Assembly: GCA_015059845.1 (NCBI GenBank) | Contig: SUZR01000010.1 | Span: 1-64,000, forward strand | Direction: 5' to 3' | DNA: 64,000 nucleotides | Source of the DNA: Rikenellaceae bacterium | GTDB taxonomy: Bacteria > Bacteroidota > Bacteroidia > Bacteroidales > Rikenellaceae | Shown: piece by piece, positions 41,864-51,638 of the stretch | Layout of the letters: the number at the start of each line of letters is the position of its first letter | Numbering within the stretch: the stretch's first letter is position 1 | The notes under the pieces: model-generated | Told to the model about the DNA's origin: nothing | Databases searched by the model: none | Seen by the model: only the letters and a program-made list of their open reading frames with translations | Made by a program: the position numbers and the translations under genes

Positions 41864-43126
41864 TTAAGCACCAAAGTTATCGAATAAGATATTCTCAGCG
41901 GGAACGCCGAGGCTATCGAGCATATTCACAACAGCTGAAGCCATCATCGGAGGTCCACACATCAAATAGATGCAGCCCTCGGGCTCGTCGTGATTCTTCA
42001 AGTAGTTCTCGTACAATACATTGTGAACGAAACCTACCTTATACTCAACACCTGCGGCATCGGCTGCGGGGTCGGGACGGTCCAAAGCCAAGTGGAACTT
42101 GAAGTTGGGGAACTCCTTCTCGATAGCAGCGAAATCATCCAAATAGAATGCCTCCTTCAATGAACGAGCACCATACCAGAAGGTAACGGGACGCTTGGTC
42201 TTCTCGGTCTTGAACAAGTGCATCAAGTGGCTACGCATAGGAGCCATACCTGCACCACCACCGATGAATACCAACTCCTGAGTATCGGGCAGGTTATCGG
42301 GCAAGAAGAACTCTCCGTAAGGACCTGAGATAGTAATCTTATCACCGGGCTTCAAAGAGTAGATGTATGAAGAACATACACCGGGATTAACCTTCATAAA
42401 GCCACCTGTTGCACGGTCAAAGGGAGGTGTAGCGATACGTACGTTCAACTTGATAACGTTACCCTCGGCAGGATATGTAGCGCAAGAGTATGCGCGCACC
42501 TGAGGCTCGGGGTTAACCATCTGCAAGTCGAATACGTACATCTTCTCCCAATCCTCGCGGTACTCGGGATCAACGTCGATATCCTTATAGTTTACAGTGA
42601 TTGCGGGCACATCAATCTGGATGTAACCACCACTGCGGAAGTTCAGATCCTCGCCCTCGGGCAACTTAACAACGAACTCCTTAATAAAGGTAGCCACGTT
42701 GTGGTTAGATACAACCTCGCACTCCCACTTCTTAATAGAAAGAACTGAAGCAGGAACCTGGATCTTCATATTCTCCTTAACCTTCACCTGGCAACCCAAA
42801 CGCCACTTCTGCTGAATCTGCTTACGGTTGAAGAAGCCTGTCTCGGTGGGAAGAATCTCACCGCCGCCCTCCAATACCTGGCACTTGCACTGACCGCAAG
42901 CACCCTTACCTCCACAAGCTGAGGGGAGGAAGATACCCTGTGCAGTCAACGTATTCAACAGAGTTGAGCCACCAGCTACGGTCAACACCTTGTTTCCGTC
43001 GTTAATGTCGATAGTGACATCTCCCGATGTCGTAAGCTTTGCCTTTGCAAAGAGAAGCAGTGCCACCAACAAAAGTGTCACCACAAGAAAGGCAACTATC
43101 GCAACTACAATTGTTAAAATATCCAT
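41864..43126 (-). CDS. nqrF: Na+-translocating NADH:quinone reductase subunit F
   Basis: 420 residues. One N-terminal membrane helix (IVVAIVAFLVVTLLLVALLLF), then a 2Fe-2S ferredoxin domain with C71, C77 and C80 (SACGGKGACGQC) and a fourth Cys near 112 (RLGCQ), then FAD (YSCATYP) and NADH-binding (FIGGGAGMAPMRS, MCGPPMMASAV) domains. It oxidises NADH and feeds electrons into the sodium pump. Last gene of nqrABCDEF, 20 bases after nqrE, with a terminator behind it. Confidence 0.98.
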   Translation of the reverse strand: MDILTIVVAIVAFLVVTLLLVALLLFAKAKLTTSGDVTIDINDGNKVLTVAGGSTLLNTLTAQGIFLPSACGGKGACGQCKCQVLEGGGEILPTETGFFNRKQIQQKWRLGCQVKVKENMKIQVPASVLSIKKWECEVVSNHNVATFIKEFVVKLPEGEDLNFRSGGYIQIDVPAITVNYKDIDVDPEYREDWEKMYVFDLQMVNPEPQVRAYSCATYPAEGNVIKLNVRIATPPFDRATGGFMKVNPGVCSSYIYSLKPGDKITISGPYGEFFLPDNLPDTQELVFIGGGAGMAPMRSHLMHLFKTEKTKRPVTFWYGARSLKEAFYLDDFAAIEKEFPNFKFHLALDRPDPAADAAGVEYKVGFVHNVLYENYLKNHDEPEGCIYLMCGPPMMASAVVNMLDSLGVPAENILFDNFGA

Positions 43127-43146
43127 TTCTTTTCTCTTATTAAAGG

Positions 43147-43755
43147 TTACAACTTAATACCTGAGAAGATCATAAACGCAATACCCATCAAACCTGTGAT
43201 GATAAATGCGATACCGGGACCCTTCAAGCCTGCGGGGATATGAGAGTACTGCAAGCGCTCACGGATAGCAGCCATCATAACGATAGCCAACCACCAGCCC
43301 AAACCAGAGCCAACACCGTAAACGATGCTCTGCCACAAACCGTCAATCTCGCCAGATACGACCTTCTGCTGCATAAACAACGAACCACCCATAATTGCAC
43401 AGTTAACGGCAATCAACGGGAGGAAGATACCCAACTGATTATAGAGTGAAGGAGAGTACTTCTCAACAATCATCTCAACCAACTGCACGAAAGATGCAAT
43501 AACGGCGATAAATACAATGAAAGTAAGGAAGCTCAAGTCAACACCCTCTACCAATGCATTAGGAGCCAACACATACTCGTTCAAAAGGTAGTTCAAAGGC
43601 ACTGTCATTGTCATAACGAATGTTACGGCAGCACCCAAGCCCAATGCAGTCTTTACGCTCTTCGACACGGCAATGTAAGAACACATACCGAAGAAGAAGG
43701 CGAATACCATATTGTCGATAAAAATCGAACGTATAAAAAGATTCAATGTTTCCAT
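43147..43755 (-). CDS. nqrE: Na+-translocating NADH:quinone reductase subunit E
   Basis: 202 residues with six membrane helices. NMVFAFFFGMCSYIAVS carries the conserved Cys of the NqrE half and NCAIMGGSLFM the second Cys, which in NqrD/NqrE bind the intramembrane iron centre. Paired with NqrD. The start lies 10 bases after the nqrD stop. Confidence 0.97.
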   Translation of the reverse strand: METLNLFIRSIFIDNMVFAFFFGMCSYIAVSKSVKTALGLGAAVTFVMTMTVPLNYLLNEYVLAPNALVEGVDLSFLTFIVFIAVIASFVQLVEMIVEKYSPSLYNQLGIFLPLIAVNCAIMGGSLFMQQKVVSGEIDGLWQSIVYGVGSGLGWWLAIVMMAAIRERLQYSHIPAGLKGPGIAFIITGLMGIAFMIFSGIKL

Positions 43756-43765
43756 ATTCTACCTC

Positions 43766-44389
43766 CTATTTTTCCTGCAAATCCTTGTTAAACGAACGCT
43801 GAACCCAGATAATTACACCTACAATAATAAGAGCCATAGGCGGGAAGAGCATAATACCTACGTTTGAGTAGAAACCGCCCTCGGCGATGTACCAGCTCTG
43901 AGGAATGATCTGGATACCGAACAGAGTACCAGAGCCAAACAACTCACGGAAGAATGCTACAATCAAAAGGATAGCAGCATAACCCAAACCGTTACCGATA
44001 CCATCGAGGAATGAATCCCAAGGCTTGTTACCCAAAGCGTAAGCCTCCACGCGACCCATAATAATACAGTTGGTGATAATCAGACCTACATATACAGACA
44101 ACTGTTTCGACACGTCGTAAACAAATGCCTTGAGGAACTGGTCAACCAAAATTACCAATGCAGCAATAACGACCAACTGAACGATGATACGGATGCGCGA
44201 AGGAATACCATTACGCAACAGCGACATCACCAAGTTGGCAAACGCCGTAACAACTATAACAGACAGACCCATAACAAATGCGGGCTCCATCTTTACAGTT
44301 ACCGCCAAAGCCGAACAAATACCCAAAATCTGTACGATTACAGGGTTGTTTGAACTCAGCGGTCCAGTTAAATTTTTCAAATTACTCAT
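43766..44389 (-). CDS. nqrD: Na+-translocating NADH:quinone reductase subunit D
   Basis: 207 residues, six membrane helices, homologous to NqrE in inverted topology. LGICSALAVTVKMEPAFVMG and GLIITNCIIMGRVEAYALGN hold the two iron-binding Cys positions. Membrane subunit of the sodium pump; 14 bases separate it from nqrC. Confidence 0.97.
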   Translation of the reverse strand: MSNLKNLTGPLSSNNPVIVQILGICSALAVTVKMEPAFVMGLSVIVVTAFANLVMSLLRNGIPSRIRIIVQLVVIAALVILVDQFLKAFVYDVSKQLSVYVGLIITNCIIMGRVEAYALGNKPWDSFLDGIGNGLGYAAILLIVAFFRELFGSGTLFGIQIIPQSWYIAEGGFYSNVGIMLFPPMALIIVGVIIWVQRSFNKDLQEK

Positions 44390-44403
44390 AGTTCCGCTTG
44401 TTT

Positions 44404-45093
44404 TTATTTGTTAGACTTATTAGCGTTTATATAGGGAAGGTAACCCTGAAGACCATCCTTAAGCATTGCATTAACGCCATCGCAGGTCTTAGTACCACCA
44501 GAGATTGCATCAACCTCGTGGTTGTTTGTAGCACCACCCTTTCGCATTGATACAGATACGAAATCATTACCCTCGAAGATAGTCTTACCAACAAATGAAG
44601 ACTGAACCTTATCGGTAGTAATCTCAGCACCCAGACCCGGAGTCTCACCTGAGTGGTCCATTACAATACCCTTTACGGTATTCATATCGGGCTCAAGTGC
44701 GATATAGCCCCAAACCGGACCCCACAAACCTGCACCATACACGGGAATTACTACGCTGCCGTTAGCCGCCTTAAAGAGAGGGAACTCGCCAGCCTCGAAT
44801 GAAGCAGTCAAATCGCCCAATGCATTAAAGATATCGGCATCGTTCTTACCCTCAATCTTATTACCGTTCTTGTCGAGCATTACTGCCTCGGCTACAACAT
44901 CGCCATAAGCGGCTGTTGCGGGGTTCTCACCCAAAGCCTTAACAATCTGCTGCTTTTTCTCGTTCAGGATGTTCTCACCCTGACGCTCCTGCAACGAGAG
45001 CGAAGTCACAGCCAACAGAACAGCTACAATAACTACCATCACTACCGAGTAGACGATGATATATGCGTTGCTATTTACATTAAATTTTGCCAT
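44404..45093 (-). CDS. nqrC: Na+-translocating NADH:quinone reductase subunit C
   Basis: 229 residues with one N-terminal membrane helix and a periplasmic FMN domain. GETPGLGAEI and DAISGGTKTCDGV are the conserved blocks; the second contains the Thr to which FMN is covalently attached (usually SGAT, here SGGT). Located 9 bases after nqrB. Confidence 0.97.
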   Translation of the reverse strand: MAKFNVNSNAYIIVYSVVMVVIVAVLLAVTSLSLQERQGENILNEKKQQIVKALGENPATAAYGDVVAEAVMLDKNGNKIEGKNDADIFNALGDLTASFEAGEFPLFKAANGSVVIPVYGAGLWGPVWGYIALEPDMNTVKGIVMDHSGETPGLGAEITTDKVQSSFVGKTIFEGNDFVSVSMRKGGATNNHEVDAISGGTKTCDGVNAMLKDGLQGYLPYINANKSNK

Positions 45094-45102
45094 ACTCTCT
45101 CG

Positions 45103-46227
45103 TTATTTTACAGTCTTAATACGATTCTTACGACGATTGATATTTGCCTCCACTACGAAGTAATCAACCGTAGGAGCCAAAGCATTCATAAACAGGATTG
45201 CGAGCATCATACCCTCGGGGTATGCGGGGTTCACAACGCGAACCAATACTGCCAACGCACCAGTCATAAAACCTACGATATACTTACCTGTGTTAGTCTG
45301 AGCAGAGGTAACGGGGTCAGTAGCCATAAACACAGCACCGAATGCGAAACCACCAACCAAGAGGTGATAGTATGCGGGATACTCCGTTAGGCCAACTGCC
45401 TGGAAGAGGTAACCCATAGCCAGACCACCTACAAATACGCTCAACATAGTACGCCAAGAAGCGATGCCGGTGTAGAGCAGAATTGCAGCACCAATCAAGA
45501 TGCACAATGTAGAGGTCTCACCAAATGAACCGGGGATGAAACCGAGGAATGCATCCATTGCGCTCCACTGCATCTCACCCTTTGTGGCCAACTGCTCCAA
45601 AGCGGTAGCACCTGTGGTTGCATCTGTAGCACCCATCATCTTCCAATCAGAGAACCATACCTTCTCACCAGACATCTGGGGAGTAAAGGCAAAGAATACA
45701 AATGCACGAGCTACGAGTGCGGGGTTGAAGATATTCATACCCGTACCACCGAATACCTCCTTACCGAAGATTACGGCGAACGCAACACCCAAAGCAACCA
45801 TCCACAGAGGAGTACTTACGGGCATAATCATAGGGATAAGGAAACCTGTTACAAAGTAACCCTCGGCAACCTCCTCCTTACGAATCTGTGCATAGATAAT
45901 CTCAATACCCAAACCTACAACATACGATACGGCCAGCATAGGAAGTACGCGAACCAAACCGTACATCAACGCCGTAAAGCCCTCGAGGCCTACCTGCGAA
46001 CCAGTGTTGTAGCAACCGAACAAGAAAGCGGGGATAAGAGCCAATACCACGAAGAACATAGTACGCTTCATATCGATTGCGTCACGTACGTGCGCACCCT
46101 TCTTGGTTGTAGTGTTAGGAACGAAAAGGAATGTTTCGATAGCATCGAATGTAGATGCAAGGAAACCAAACTTGCCACCCTCAGAGAAGGTAGGCTTCAT
46201 ATTATCAACGATTTTTCTCAGTCCCAT
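45103..46227 (-). CDS. nqrB: Na+-translocating NADH:quinone reductase subunit B
   Basis: 374 residues with about ten membrane helices. TTGATALEQLA contains the Thr of the covalent FMN site (typical GAT motif); FGGTGMNIFNPALVARAF and GGFAFGAVFMATDPVTS are family blocks. It is the main membrane subunit and carries riboflavin and FMN. Its start is 3 bases after the nqrA stop. Confidence 0.98.
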   Translation of the reverse strand: MGLRKIVDNMKPTFSEGGKFGFLASTFDAIETFLFVPNTTTKKGAHVRDAIDMKRTMFFVVLALIPAFLFGCYNTGSQVGLEGFTALMYGLVRVLPMLAVSYVVGLGIEIIYAQIRKEEVAEGYFVTGFLIPMIMPVSTPLWMVALGVAFAVIFGKEVFGGTGMNIFNPALVARAFVFFAFTPQMSGEKVWFSDWKMMGATDATTGATALEQLATKGEMQWSAMDAFLGFIPGSFGETSTLCILIGAAILLYTGIASWRTMLSVFVGGLAMGYLFQAVGLTEYPAYYHLLVGGFAFGAVFMATDPVTSAQTNTGKYIVGFMTGALAVLVRVVNPAYPEGMMLAILFMNALAPTVDYFVVEANINRRKNRIKTVK

Positions 46228-46230
46228 AGC

Positions 46231-47586
46231 TTAACACTCCTTAATCATTAAATTAATACCATCACGAACCAACTGCTGAATCTCAGTCTTAGAGGGGTCA
46301 ACAAACTCGCAAAGAGCCACATCCTCCTCTACGATTTCGTAGATACCGAGGTTCTCCATCTTGTCGATATCGTTAGCGATAATAGCCTTGAAGAGATACA
46401 TAGGATAGATATCCATCGGCAGATACTCCTCAAACAAGCCTGTCACAACAAAGGGACGAACGCCACCATTGAGGTTTGTATCGAGCTTGTACTGCTTCTT
46501 GGGGCAGAGCCAAGAGAAATATGAGCGAGATACTGAGAACTTGCCAAAGCGGGGTGCAATCCAACCCAACATCTCATACTTGTCACCCTCGGGGATAACA
46601 GTAATCTGGTTTGCAGTAGCCGACACGAAGCCATCTGCTGCAACCTTCTTACCTGTAAGAACGTTACCAGAGATGATACGAACTGAGTCACCCTCAGCCT
46701 GCTTCTTAATCTGACCTGCTACGATGCTTGATACGGGAGCGCCGCTGATGATGCGGTAGTACTGAGGCTTCTCCACCTCGCTACCTGTCAACGCGATAAC
46801 CTTGGTCAAGTCAACCTTTCCTGTAGCAAATAGACGACCGATAGCTGCAACATCCTGAATGTTTACAGTCCAAACGATGTCGCCCTTAGCGATAGGATCG
46901 ATGTGGTGAATCTGAACACCAACGTTACCAACGGGGTGCTTACCCTCGAAAGTGTGGAGATTCACGCCCTTGAGTGCAGCCATCTCACCCTCGGCATTAG
47001 CACGAACTGAGAGATGAACATTACCTGCGGCCAACTTTGACAATACCTCCATACCCTTCTGCAAGTTCTCCTTCTGGCCCTTCAGAACGAAGTTCATATT
47101 AGGCGCCAAGGGAGCTGAATCGAATGCAGAGACGAATACAGCCTTAGGCTGATCAGCAGGATTTGCAACGATACCGTAGGGACGCTGCAGAATCATAGTC
47201 CAAAGACCCGACTTGAGCAACATCTCGATAACATCCTCGCGGCTTGCCTTCTGAATATCCAGAGTAGCGAACTGCTCCGACTCCTGAGTGGCATCAGCAG
47301 CAACCGTAACGTTGAGAATCTTACGCTTCTCGCCACGATTTACAGCCGATACGGTACCGCTGACGGGTGAGCAATACAATACACGTGTGTTGTTCTTATC
47401 AAAGAACAGGGGTGTACCAGCCTTCACCTTGTCGCCTACCTTCACCAACAGTTTCGGAGTCACGCCCTCATAATCCAGAGGCGACACAGCATACTCCTTA
47501 GCCATTGGCACGTCAACCAACGACTCGGCAGCCTGTCCCTGAAGATTGATGTCGAGACCTTTCCGTAGTTTAATGATTTTCGACAT
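46231..47586 (-). CDS. nqrA: Na+-translocating NADH:quinone reductase subunit A
   Basis: 451 residues, soluble, beginning MSKIIKLRKGLDINLQGQA, with VKVGDKVKAGTPLFFDK and the VSGTVSAVNRGEKRKILNV barrel-sandwich region. NqrA sits on the cytoplasmic face and takes part in the quinone site. First gene of the operon. Upstream, 47691-47698 on the minus strand reads TACCTTCG, one base from the -7 consensus, so the promoter call is weak. Confidence 0.97.
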   Translation of the reverse strand: MSKIIKLRKGLDINLQGQAAESLVDVPMAKEYAVSPLDYEGVTPKLLVKVGDKVKAGTPLFFDKNNTRVLYCSPVSGTVSAVNRGEKRKILNVTVAADATQESEQFATLDIQKASREDVIEMLLKSGLWTMILQRPYGIVANPADQPKAVFVSAFDSAPLAPNMNFVLKGQKENLQKGMEVLSKLAAGNVHLSVRANAEGEMAALKGVNLHTFEGKHPVGNVGVQIHHIDPIAKGDIVWTVNIQDVAAIGRLFATGKVDLTKVIALTGSEVEKPQYYRIISGAPVSSIVAGQIKKQAEGDSVRIISGNVLTGKKVAADGFVSATANQITVIPEGDKYEMLGWIAPRFGKFSVSRSYFSWLCPKKQYKLDTNLNGGVRPFVVTGLFEEYLPMDIYPMYLFKAIIANDIDKMENLGIYEIVEEDVALCEFVDPSKTEIQQLVRDGINLMIKEC

Positions 47587-47798
47587 AGATTTGTAATTAA
47601 ATAAAAATTTTGTGAGTTATAAATTTTATGTTTTGTGTAAATTTGAGTCCGCAATAATCTTTCGGCGTTGCGCGCTTTATTAAACGCGCACGAAGGTACG
47701 ATTTTTTTTGCACTTTTCGGCACTATTTTAGCTATTATTTTATTTTATCTTCAAAATTTCGTATTTTTTCCTACATTTGTATTCACACAAAGCATAAA
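47587..47798. other. Divergent intergenic region between nqrA and the TatD-like gene
   Basis: No gene. It carries a near-consensus minus-strand box (TACCTTCG at 47698-47691) for nqr and a plus-strand TACATTTG (47772-47779) for the TatD-like gene. GCGCGCTTTATTAAACGCGC around 47669-47689 is a perfect-armed hairpin in the nqr leader, of unknown role. Confidence 0.5.
47772..47779 (+). promoter_or_regulatory. Candidate -7 box for the TatD-like gene
   Basis: TACATTTG, 19 bases before the start codon; no TTG at -33. Confidence 0.45.
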
Positions 47799-48374
47799 AT
47801 GAGTCTCTACATCGACATACACACCCATCATCCGAGTCTTCGGCACATCGAGCCGCAGGCTGTCGGAATACACCCGTGGATAGCCGAAAAAGAGGTGTTA
47901 GACGCCACTATTTTTGACGGTGCGATAGCCATCGGCGAAATTGGGTTGGACTTTGTGTGCGATGTTGACCGCACCGTACAGGAACAAATTTTTCGAGCGC
48001 AATTAAGGGAGGCTGAAGCGAGAAAACTACCCGTCGTTCTGCATTGCGTTCGGGCTTTTGAGCCGATGATGAAAATCCTCGCAGAGCACACTCTTCAGGG
48101 TGTGATTTTTCACGGTTTTATCGGCTCACCGCAGCAGGCAAAGCGGGCAATTAAGAGGGGTTATTTTCTATCATTCGGGCCTGCATCCTTCCGCTCTCCA
48201 AAGACTGTCGAGGCACTCCGAAACACGCCCCTAAATCACATCTTTGCGGAGACGGATGACAGCAAGGAGATGATAGAAAACGTGTACCAGAAAATTGCCT
48301 TAACGAAGGGCATTTCGGTAGATAATTTACAAGATATAATAGAAGAAAATTATAAAAATATTTTCAACATATAG
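47799..48374 (+). CDS. TatD-related metal-dependent hydrolase, short form
   Basis: 191 residues against about 260 for TatD. IDIHTHHP supplies the first metal His pair, AIGEIGLDFV the Glu, VLHCVRAF and FHGFIGS the next His residues, and FAETDDS the final Asp. The barrel seems compact but keeps the metal set. TatD enzymes are cytoplasmic DNases/phosphodiesterases. The gene begins a rightward operon: the TcdA-like gene follows after two bases. Confidence 0.85.
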   Translation: MSLYIDIHTHHPSLRHIEPQAVGIHPWIAEKEVLDATIFDGAIAIGEIGLDFVCDVDRTVQEQIFRAQLREAEARKLPVVLHCVRAFEPMMKILAEHTLQGVIFHGFIGSPQQAKRAIKRGYFLSFGPASFRSPKTVEALRNTPLNHIFAETDDSKEMIENVYQKIALTKGISVDNLQDIIEENYKNIFNI

Positions 48375-48376
48375 CA

Positions 48377-49099
48377 ATGAACAATAATTGGTTAGAGCGA
48401 ACAACTCTACTATTAGGTGAGCAGAAATTACAGCTACTCCGACAGGCCAACGTTCTGGTCGTAGGACTTGGTGGCGTAGGCGCTTATGCAGCCGAAATGA
48501 TAGCACGTGCCGGCGTTGGACGAATGACTATTGCCGATGCAGACGTGGTATCCGAAAGCAACATAAACCGCCAGCTTATAGCCCTCCATTCAACCATCGG
48601 AAAGGAAAAGTCGGAGCTGATGGCCGAGCGTCTGCGCGACATAAATCCCGACATTGAGCTGACGGTCGTAAACCGCTTCATAAAAGATGACGAAACAGAC
48701 ACGCTGCTCGACTCGGCTGAGTTTGACTATATAGTCGATGCCATAGATACCCTATCGCCGAAATTGGCACTAATCAAAGGGGCTCTCGACCGCAATATAC
48801 CGCTGGTTAGTTCGATGGGTGCAGGAGCCAAGACCGACCCCACGAAGATGGAGATTTGCGACATAGCCAAAACGCATCACTGCCCGCTGGCCCATATGCT
48901 ACGCAAACGCCTGCACAAGATAGGTATTCGCACTGGTTTTCAAGCTGTTTTCTCACCCGAGCCCGTACGTGAGGGAGCTATGATATTATGCGAGGAGCAG
49001 AACAAAAAATCGAACACAGGCACCATATCATATATCCCCACCCTGTTCGGAATCGGCTGCGCATCGGTAGTTATAAGAGGTTTAATAGGCGAGATGTAA
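48377..49099 (+). CDS. tcdA: tRNA threonylcarbamoyladenosine dehydratase (TcdA/CsdL), ThiF/E1-like
   Basis: 240 residues. The E1-like nucleotide-binding motif is VVGLGGVGAYAAEMIARAGVG, with NRQL at the adenylation site, DAIDT, and SSMGAGAKTDPTKM. This is the pattern of TcdA, which uses ATP to cyclise t6A37 of tRNA to ct6A. No C-terminal HesA-type cysteine domain. Located between the TatD-like and dehydrogenase genes, with 12 bases to the latter. Confidence 0.9.
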   Translation: MNNNWLERTTLLLGEQKLQLLRQANVLVVGLGGVGAYAAEMIARAGVGRMTIADADVVSESNINRQLIALHSTIGKEKSELMAERLRDINPDIELTVVNRFIKDDETDTLLDSAEFDYIVDAIDTLSPKLALIKGALDRNIPLVSSMGAGAKTDPTKMEICDIAKTHHCPLAHMLRKRLHKIGIRTGFQAVFSPEPVREGAMILCEEQNKKSNTGTISYIPTLFGIGCASVVIRGLIGEM

Positions 49100-49111
49100 A
49101 ATATATAGAGT

Positions 49112-50044
49112 ATGAAAATCGCATTTTTGGATGAGTACTCGGTTTGCGGCCGAGATTTGTCATCTATCAAGAAGTTTGGCGATTATGTCGGCTACCAGAC
49201 AACTGCGCCCGAACAGGTATTGGAGCGTTGTGCCGATGCAGAGGTGGTGATATCCAATAAGGTTGTGCTTGATGCGGCCACAATTGCTGCGCTACCCCAC
49301 TTGCGACTTATTTGTGTTGCTGCTACGGGTATGAACAACATCGACCTTAATGCCGCTGCCGAACACGGTGTGGAGGTTAAAAATGCCATCGGATATTCGA
49401 CCTATGCCGTTGCCGAGACGACCATCTGTTCTGCGCTCTCGCTACTGCGCGAGGTGACATATTATGACCAATATTTCAAGTCGGGAGAGTACGCCCGCTC
49501 GGAGCGCATCTTCAATTTTGACCGCCCTACGGCGCAACTTCGTGGCAAGCGTTGGGGTATTATCGGATTGGGAAATATCGGTCGCGAGGTGGCTCGTCTG
49601 GCGGAGGCTTTTGGGTGTACGGTAGCATATTATTCCACATCAGGCATCAGTAGAGATGAATCGCATAATAGATTAGAACTAAGCGAGTTGCTTGAATCAT
49701 CCGACGTGATATCAATCCACTGCCCGCTCAATGACCGCACCCGAAATTTACTCGGTGCCGAGGAGCTTGCACAGATGAAGCAATCAGCCATTCTTATCAA
49801 TGTAGCGCGTGGCGGCATCGTTGACGAAGCAGCTTTGGCCGATGCGCTAAACAATGGTAAACTGCGCGGCGCGGCACTCGATGTATTCACCACCGAGCCG
49901 TTGCGCGAATCTCCGTTGTATAATCTGCAAGACCCCTACCGTTTGCTCGCCTCGCCCCACAATGCGTGGTCGCCCGTAGAGGCCATTGACCGACTCATTG
50001 GATGCATTGCAAGCAACATTGAGGAGTATTGCAAAACACATTAA
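49112..50044 (+). CDS. D-2-hydroxyacid dehydrogenase (glycerate/hydroxypyruvate reductase type)
   Basis: 310 residues. The catalytic domain is split around the NAD domain GIIGLGNIGREVARLAEAFG; catalytic Arg is in NVARGGIVDE, Glu in the FTTEPL region and His in SPHNAWSP. The Rossmann motif lacks the basic residues typical of NADP use and continues with YYSTSG, so cofactor preference is unclear. Likely reduces hydroxypyruvate or glyoxylate or oxidises a D-hydroxyacid. Last gene of the TatD-like/tcdA operon. Confidence 0.9.
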   Translation: MKIAFLDEYSVCGRDLSSIKKFGDYVGYQTTAPEQVLERCADAEVVISNKVVLDAATIAALPHLRLICVAATGMNNIDLNAAAEHGVEVKNAIGYSTYAVAETTICSALSLLREVTYYDQYFKSGEYARSERIFNFDRPTAQLRGKRWGIIGLGNIGREVARLAEAFGCTVAYYSTSGISRDESHNRLELSELLESSDVISIHCPLNDRTRNLLGAEELAQMKQSAILINVARGGIVDEAALADALNNGKLRGAALDVFTTEPLRESPLYNLQDPYRLLASPHNAWSPVEAIDRLIGCIASNIEEYCKTH

Positions 50045-50080
50045 AAAAATAGGTCGCCCCACTCAGAGCGACCTATTTCT
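50043..50080. terminator. Bidirectional terminator between the dehydrogenase gene and gpmI
   Basis: AAATAGGTCGC / GCGACCTATTT perfect stem with a ten-base loop, flanked by A and T runs. Confidence 0.92.
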
Positions 50081-50096
50081 ATATATAAAGGTGAAA

Positions 50097-51623
50097 TTAC
50101 TTCATCTCAACCAAAGCCTTACCAGTCATCTCGGCGGGCTGCTCCAATCCCATCAACTTCAAAACGGTGGGAGCAACATCAGCCAAGATACCATTCTCAA
50201 CCTTAGCCACGCGGTCCGATACAACTACGATAGGCACGGGATTCAATGAGTGAGCTGTATTGGGTGAGCCATCCTCGTTAACAGCGTTGTCGGCGTTACC
50301 GTGGTCGGCAATCATCACAACCTCGTAGCCGTTAGCCTTAGCGGTCTCAACAACATCAGCCACGCACTCATCAACAGCCTTTACAGCCTTCTCGATAGCC
50401 TCGTAGATACCTGTGTGACCAACCATATCGCCATTAGCGAAGTTCAAGCAGATAAAGTCGAACTTCTGAGTATTCAGAGCCTCAACCAACTTATCCTTCA
50501 CCTCGTATGCACTCATCTCGGGCTGGAGGTCATAAGTTGCAACCTTAGGAGATGCAACCAGGATACGTGACTCGTTATCAAACTCAGTCTCGCGGCCACC
50601 ATTGAGGAAGAAAGTCACGTGAGCATACTTCTCAGTCTCGGCAATACGCAACTGCGAAAGGCCCAAAGATGAAACATACTCACCAATTGTGTTGCGCACG
50701 TTCTCCTTATCAAACAAAATGTGCAGACCCTCGAACTTAGCATCGTACGGAGTCATACAGCAGTAGTACAAAGGCATTGTATGCATACCCTCCTCGGGCA
50801 TATCCTGCTGCGTAAGGACAATTGTAATCTCCTTTGCACGGTCGTTACGGTAGTTGTAGAAGATAACAAGGTCGTTGGGCTTAATACGGCCAATAACCTC
50901 GCCATTCTCGTCAATGCGAACGATAGGCTTCACGAACTCGTCCGTAACACCCTCGTCGTATGAGCGCTGCATAGCCTCAACCATATCGGTTGCAGCCTCA
51001 CCAACACCATTTACCAAGCAGTCGTAAGCAATCTTAACACGCTCCCAACGCTTGTCACGGTCCATAGCGTAGTAACGGCCAATGATAGATGCAATCTTAC
51101 CTGTTGACTTCGCCAGATTTGCCTCTACGTCAGCGATGAAACCCTTACCGCTCTTGGGGTCGGTATCACGACCATCCATAAAGCAGTGTACGTAGGTGTT
51201 CTCAATGCCGTAGTGCTTTGAAATCTCTGCCAGCTTATAGAGGTGCTCGATAGAAGAGTGAACACCACCGTCAGAGGTCAAGCCCATAAAGTGTACGTTC
51301 ACGCCATTAGCCTTTGCATACTCAAAAGCCTTTACAATCTCCTCATTCTGGAAGATTGAGTTGTCGGCACACGCGCGGTTAATCTTCACCAAATCCTGAT
51401 ATACAACGCGGCCAGCACCGATATTGAGGTGACCTACCTCCGAGTTACCCATCTGACCGTTGGGCAGACCTACGTTCTCACCGTCGGTACGCAACTGAGC
51501 GTGAGGATACTTCTCAGTCATAGCCGAGATGTAGGCAGGATGCATCTGCGAGATAACATCAGACTTTGTTCCGTTACCGATTCCCCAACCATCGAGAATC
51601 ATCAATAAAACTTTCTTGTCCAT
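50097..51623 (-). CDS. gpmI: 2,3-bisphosphoglycerate-independent phosphoglycerate mutase
   Basis: 508 residues, the normal length. [11 protein letters not shown] gives the first metal Asp; [14 protein letters not shown] contains the phosphorylated Ser; [24 protein letters not shown], and IADHGNADN complete the alkaline-phosphatase-like metal site. Converts 3- and 2-phosphoglycerate in glycolysis using two Mn ions. It lies 15 bases downstream of alaS on the same strand and may be co-transcribed. Confidence 0.98.
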   Translation of the reverse strand: MDKKVLLMILDGWGIGNGTKSDVISQMHPAYISAMTEKYPHAQLRTDGENVGLPNGQMGNSEVGHLNIGAGRVVYQDLVKINRACADNSIFQNEEIVKAFEYAKANGVNVHFMGLTSDGGVHSSIEHLYKLAEISKHYGIENTYVHCFMDGRDTDPKSGKGFIADVEANLAKSTGKIASIIGRYYAMDRDKRWERVKIAYDCLVNGVGEAATDMVEAMQRSYDEGVTDEFVKPIVRIDENGEVIGRIKPNDLVIFYNYRNDRAKEITIVLTQQDMPEEGMHTMPLYYCCMTPYDAKFEGLHILFDKENVRNTIGEYVSSLGLSQLRIAETEKYAHVTFFLNGGRETEFDNESRILVASPKVATYDLQPEMSAYEVKDKLVEALNTQKFDFICLNFANGDMVGHTGIYEAIEKAVKAVDECVADVVETAKANGYEVVMIADHGNADNAVNEDGSPNTAHSLNPVPIVVVSDRVAKVENGILADVAPTVLKLMGLEQPAEMTGKALVEMK

Positions 51624-51638
51624 TTTTCTTTCTATATT

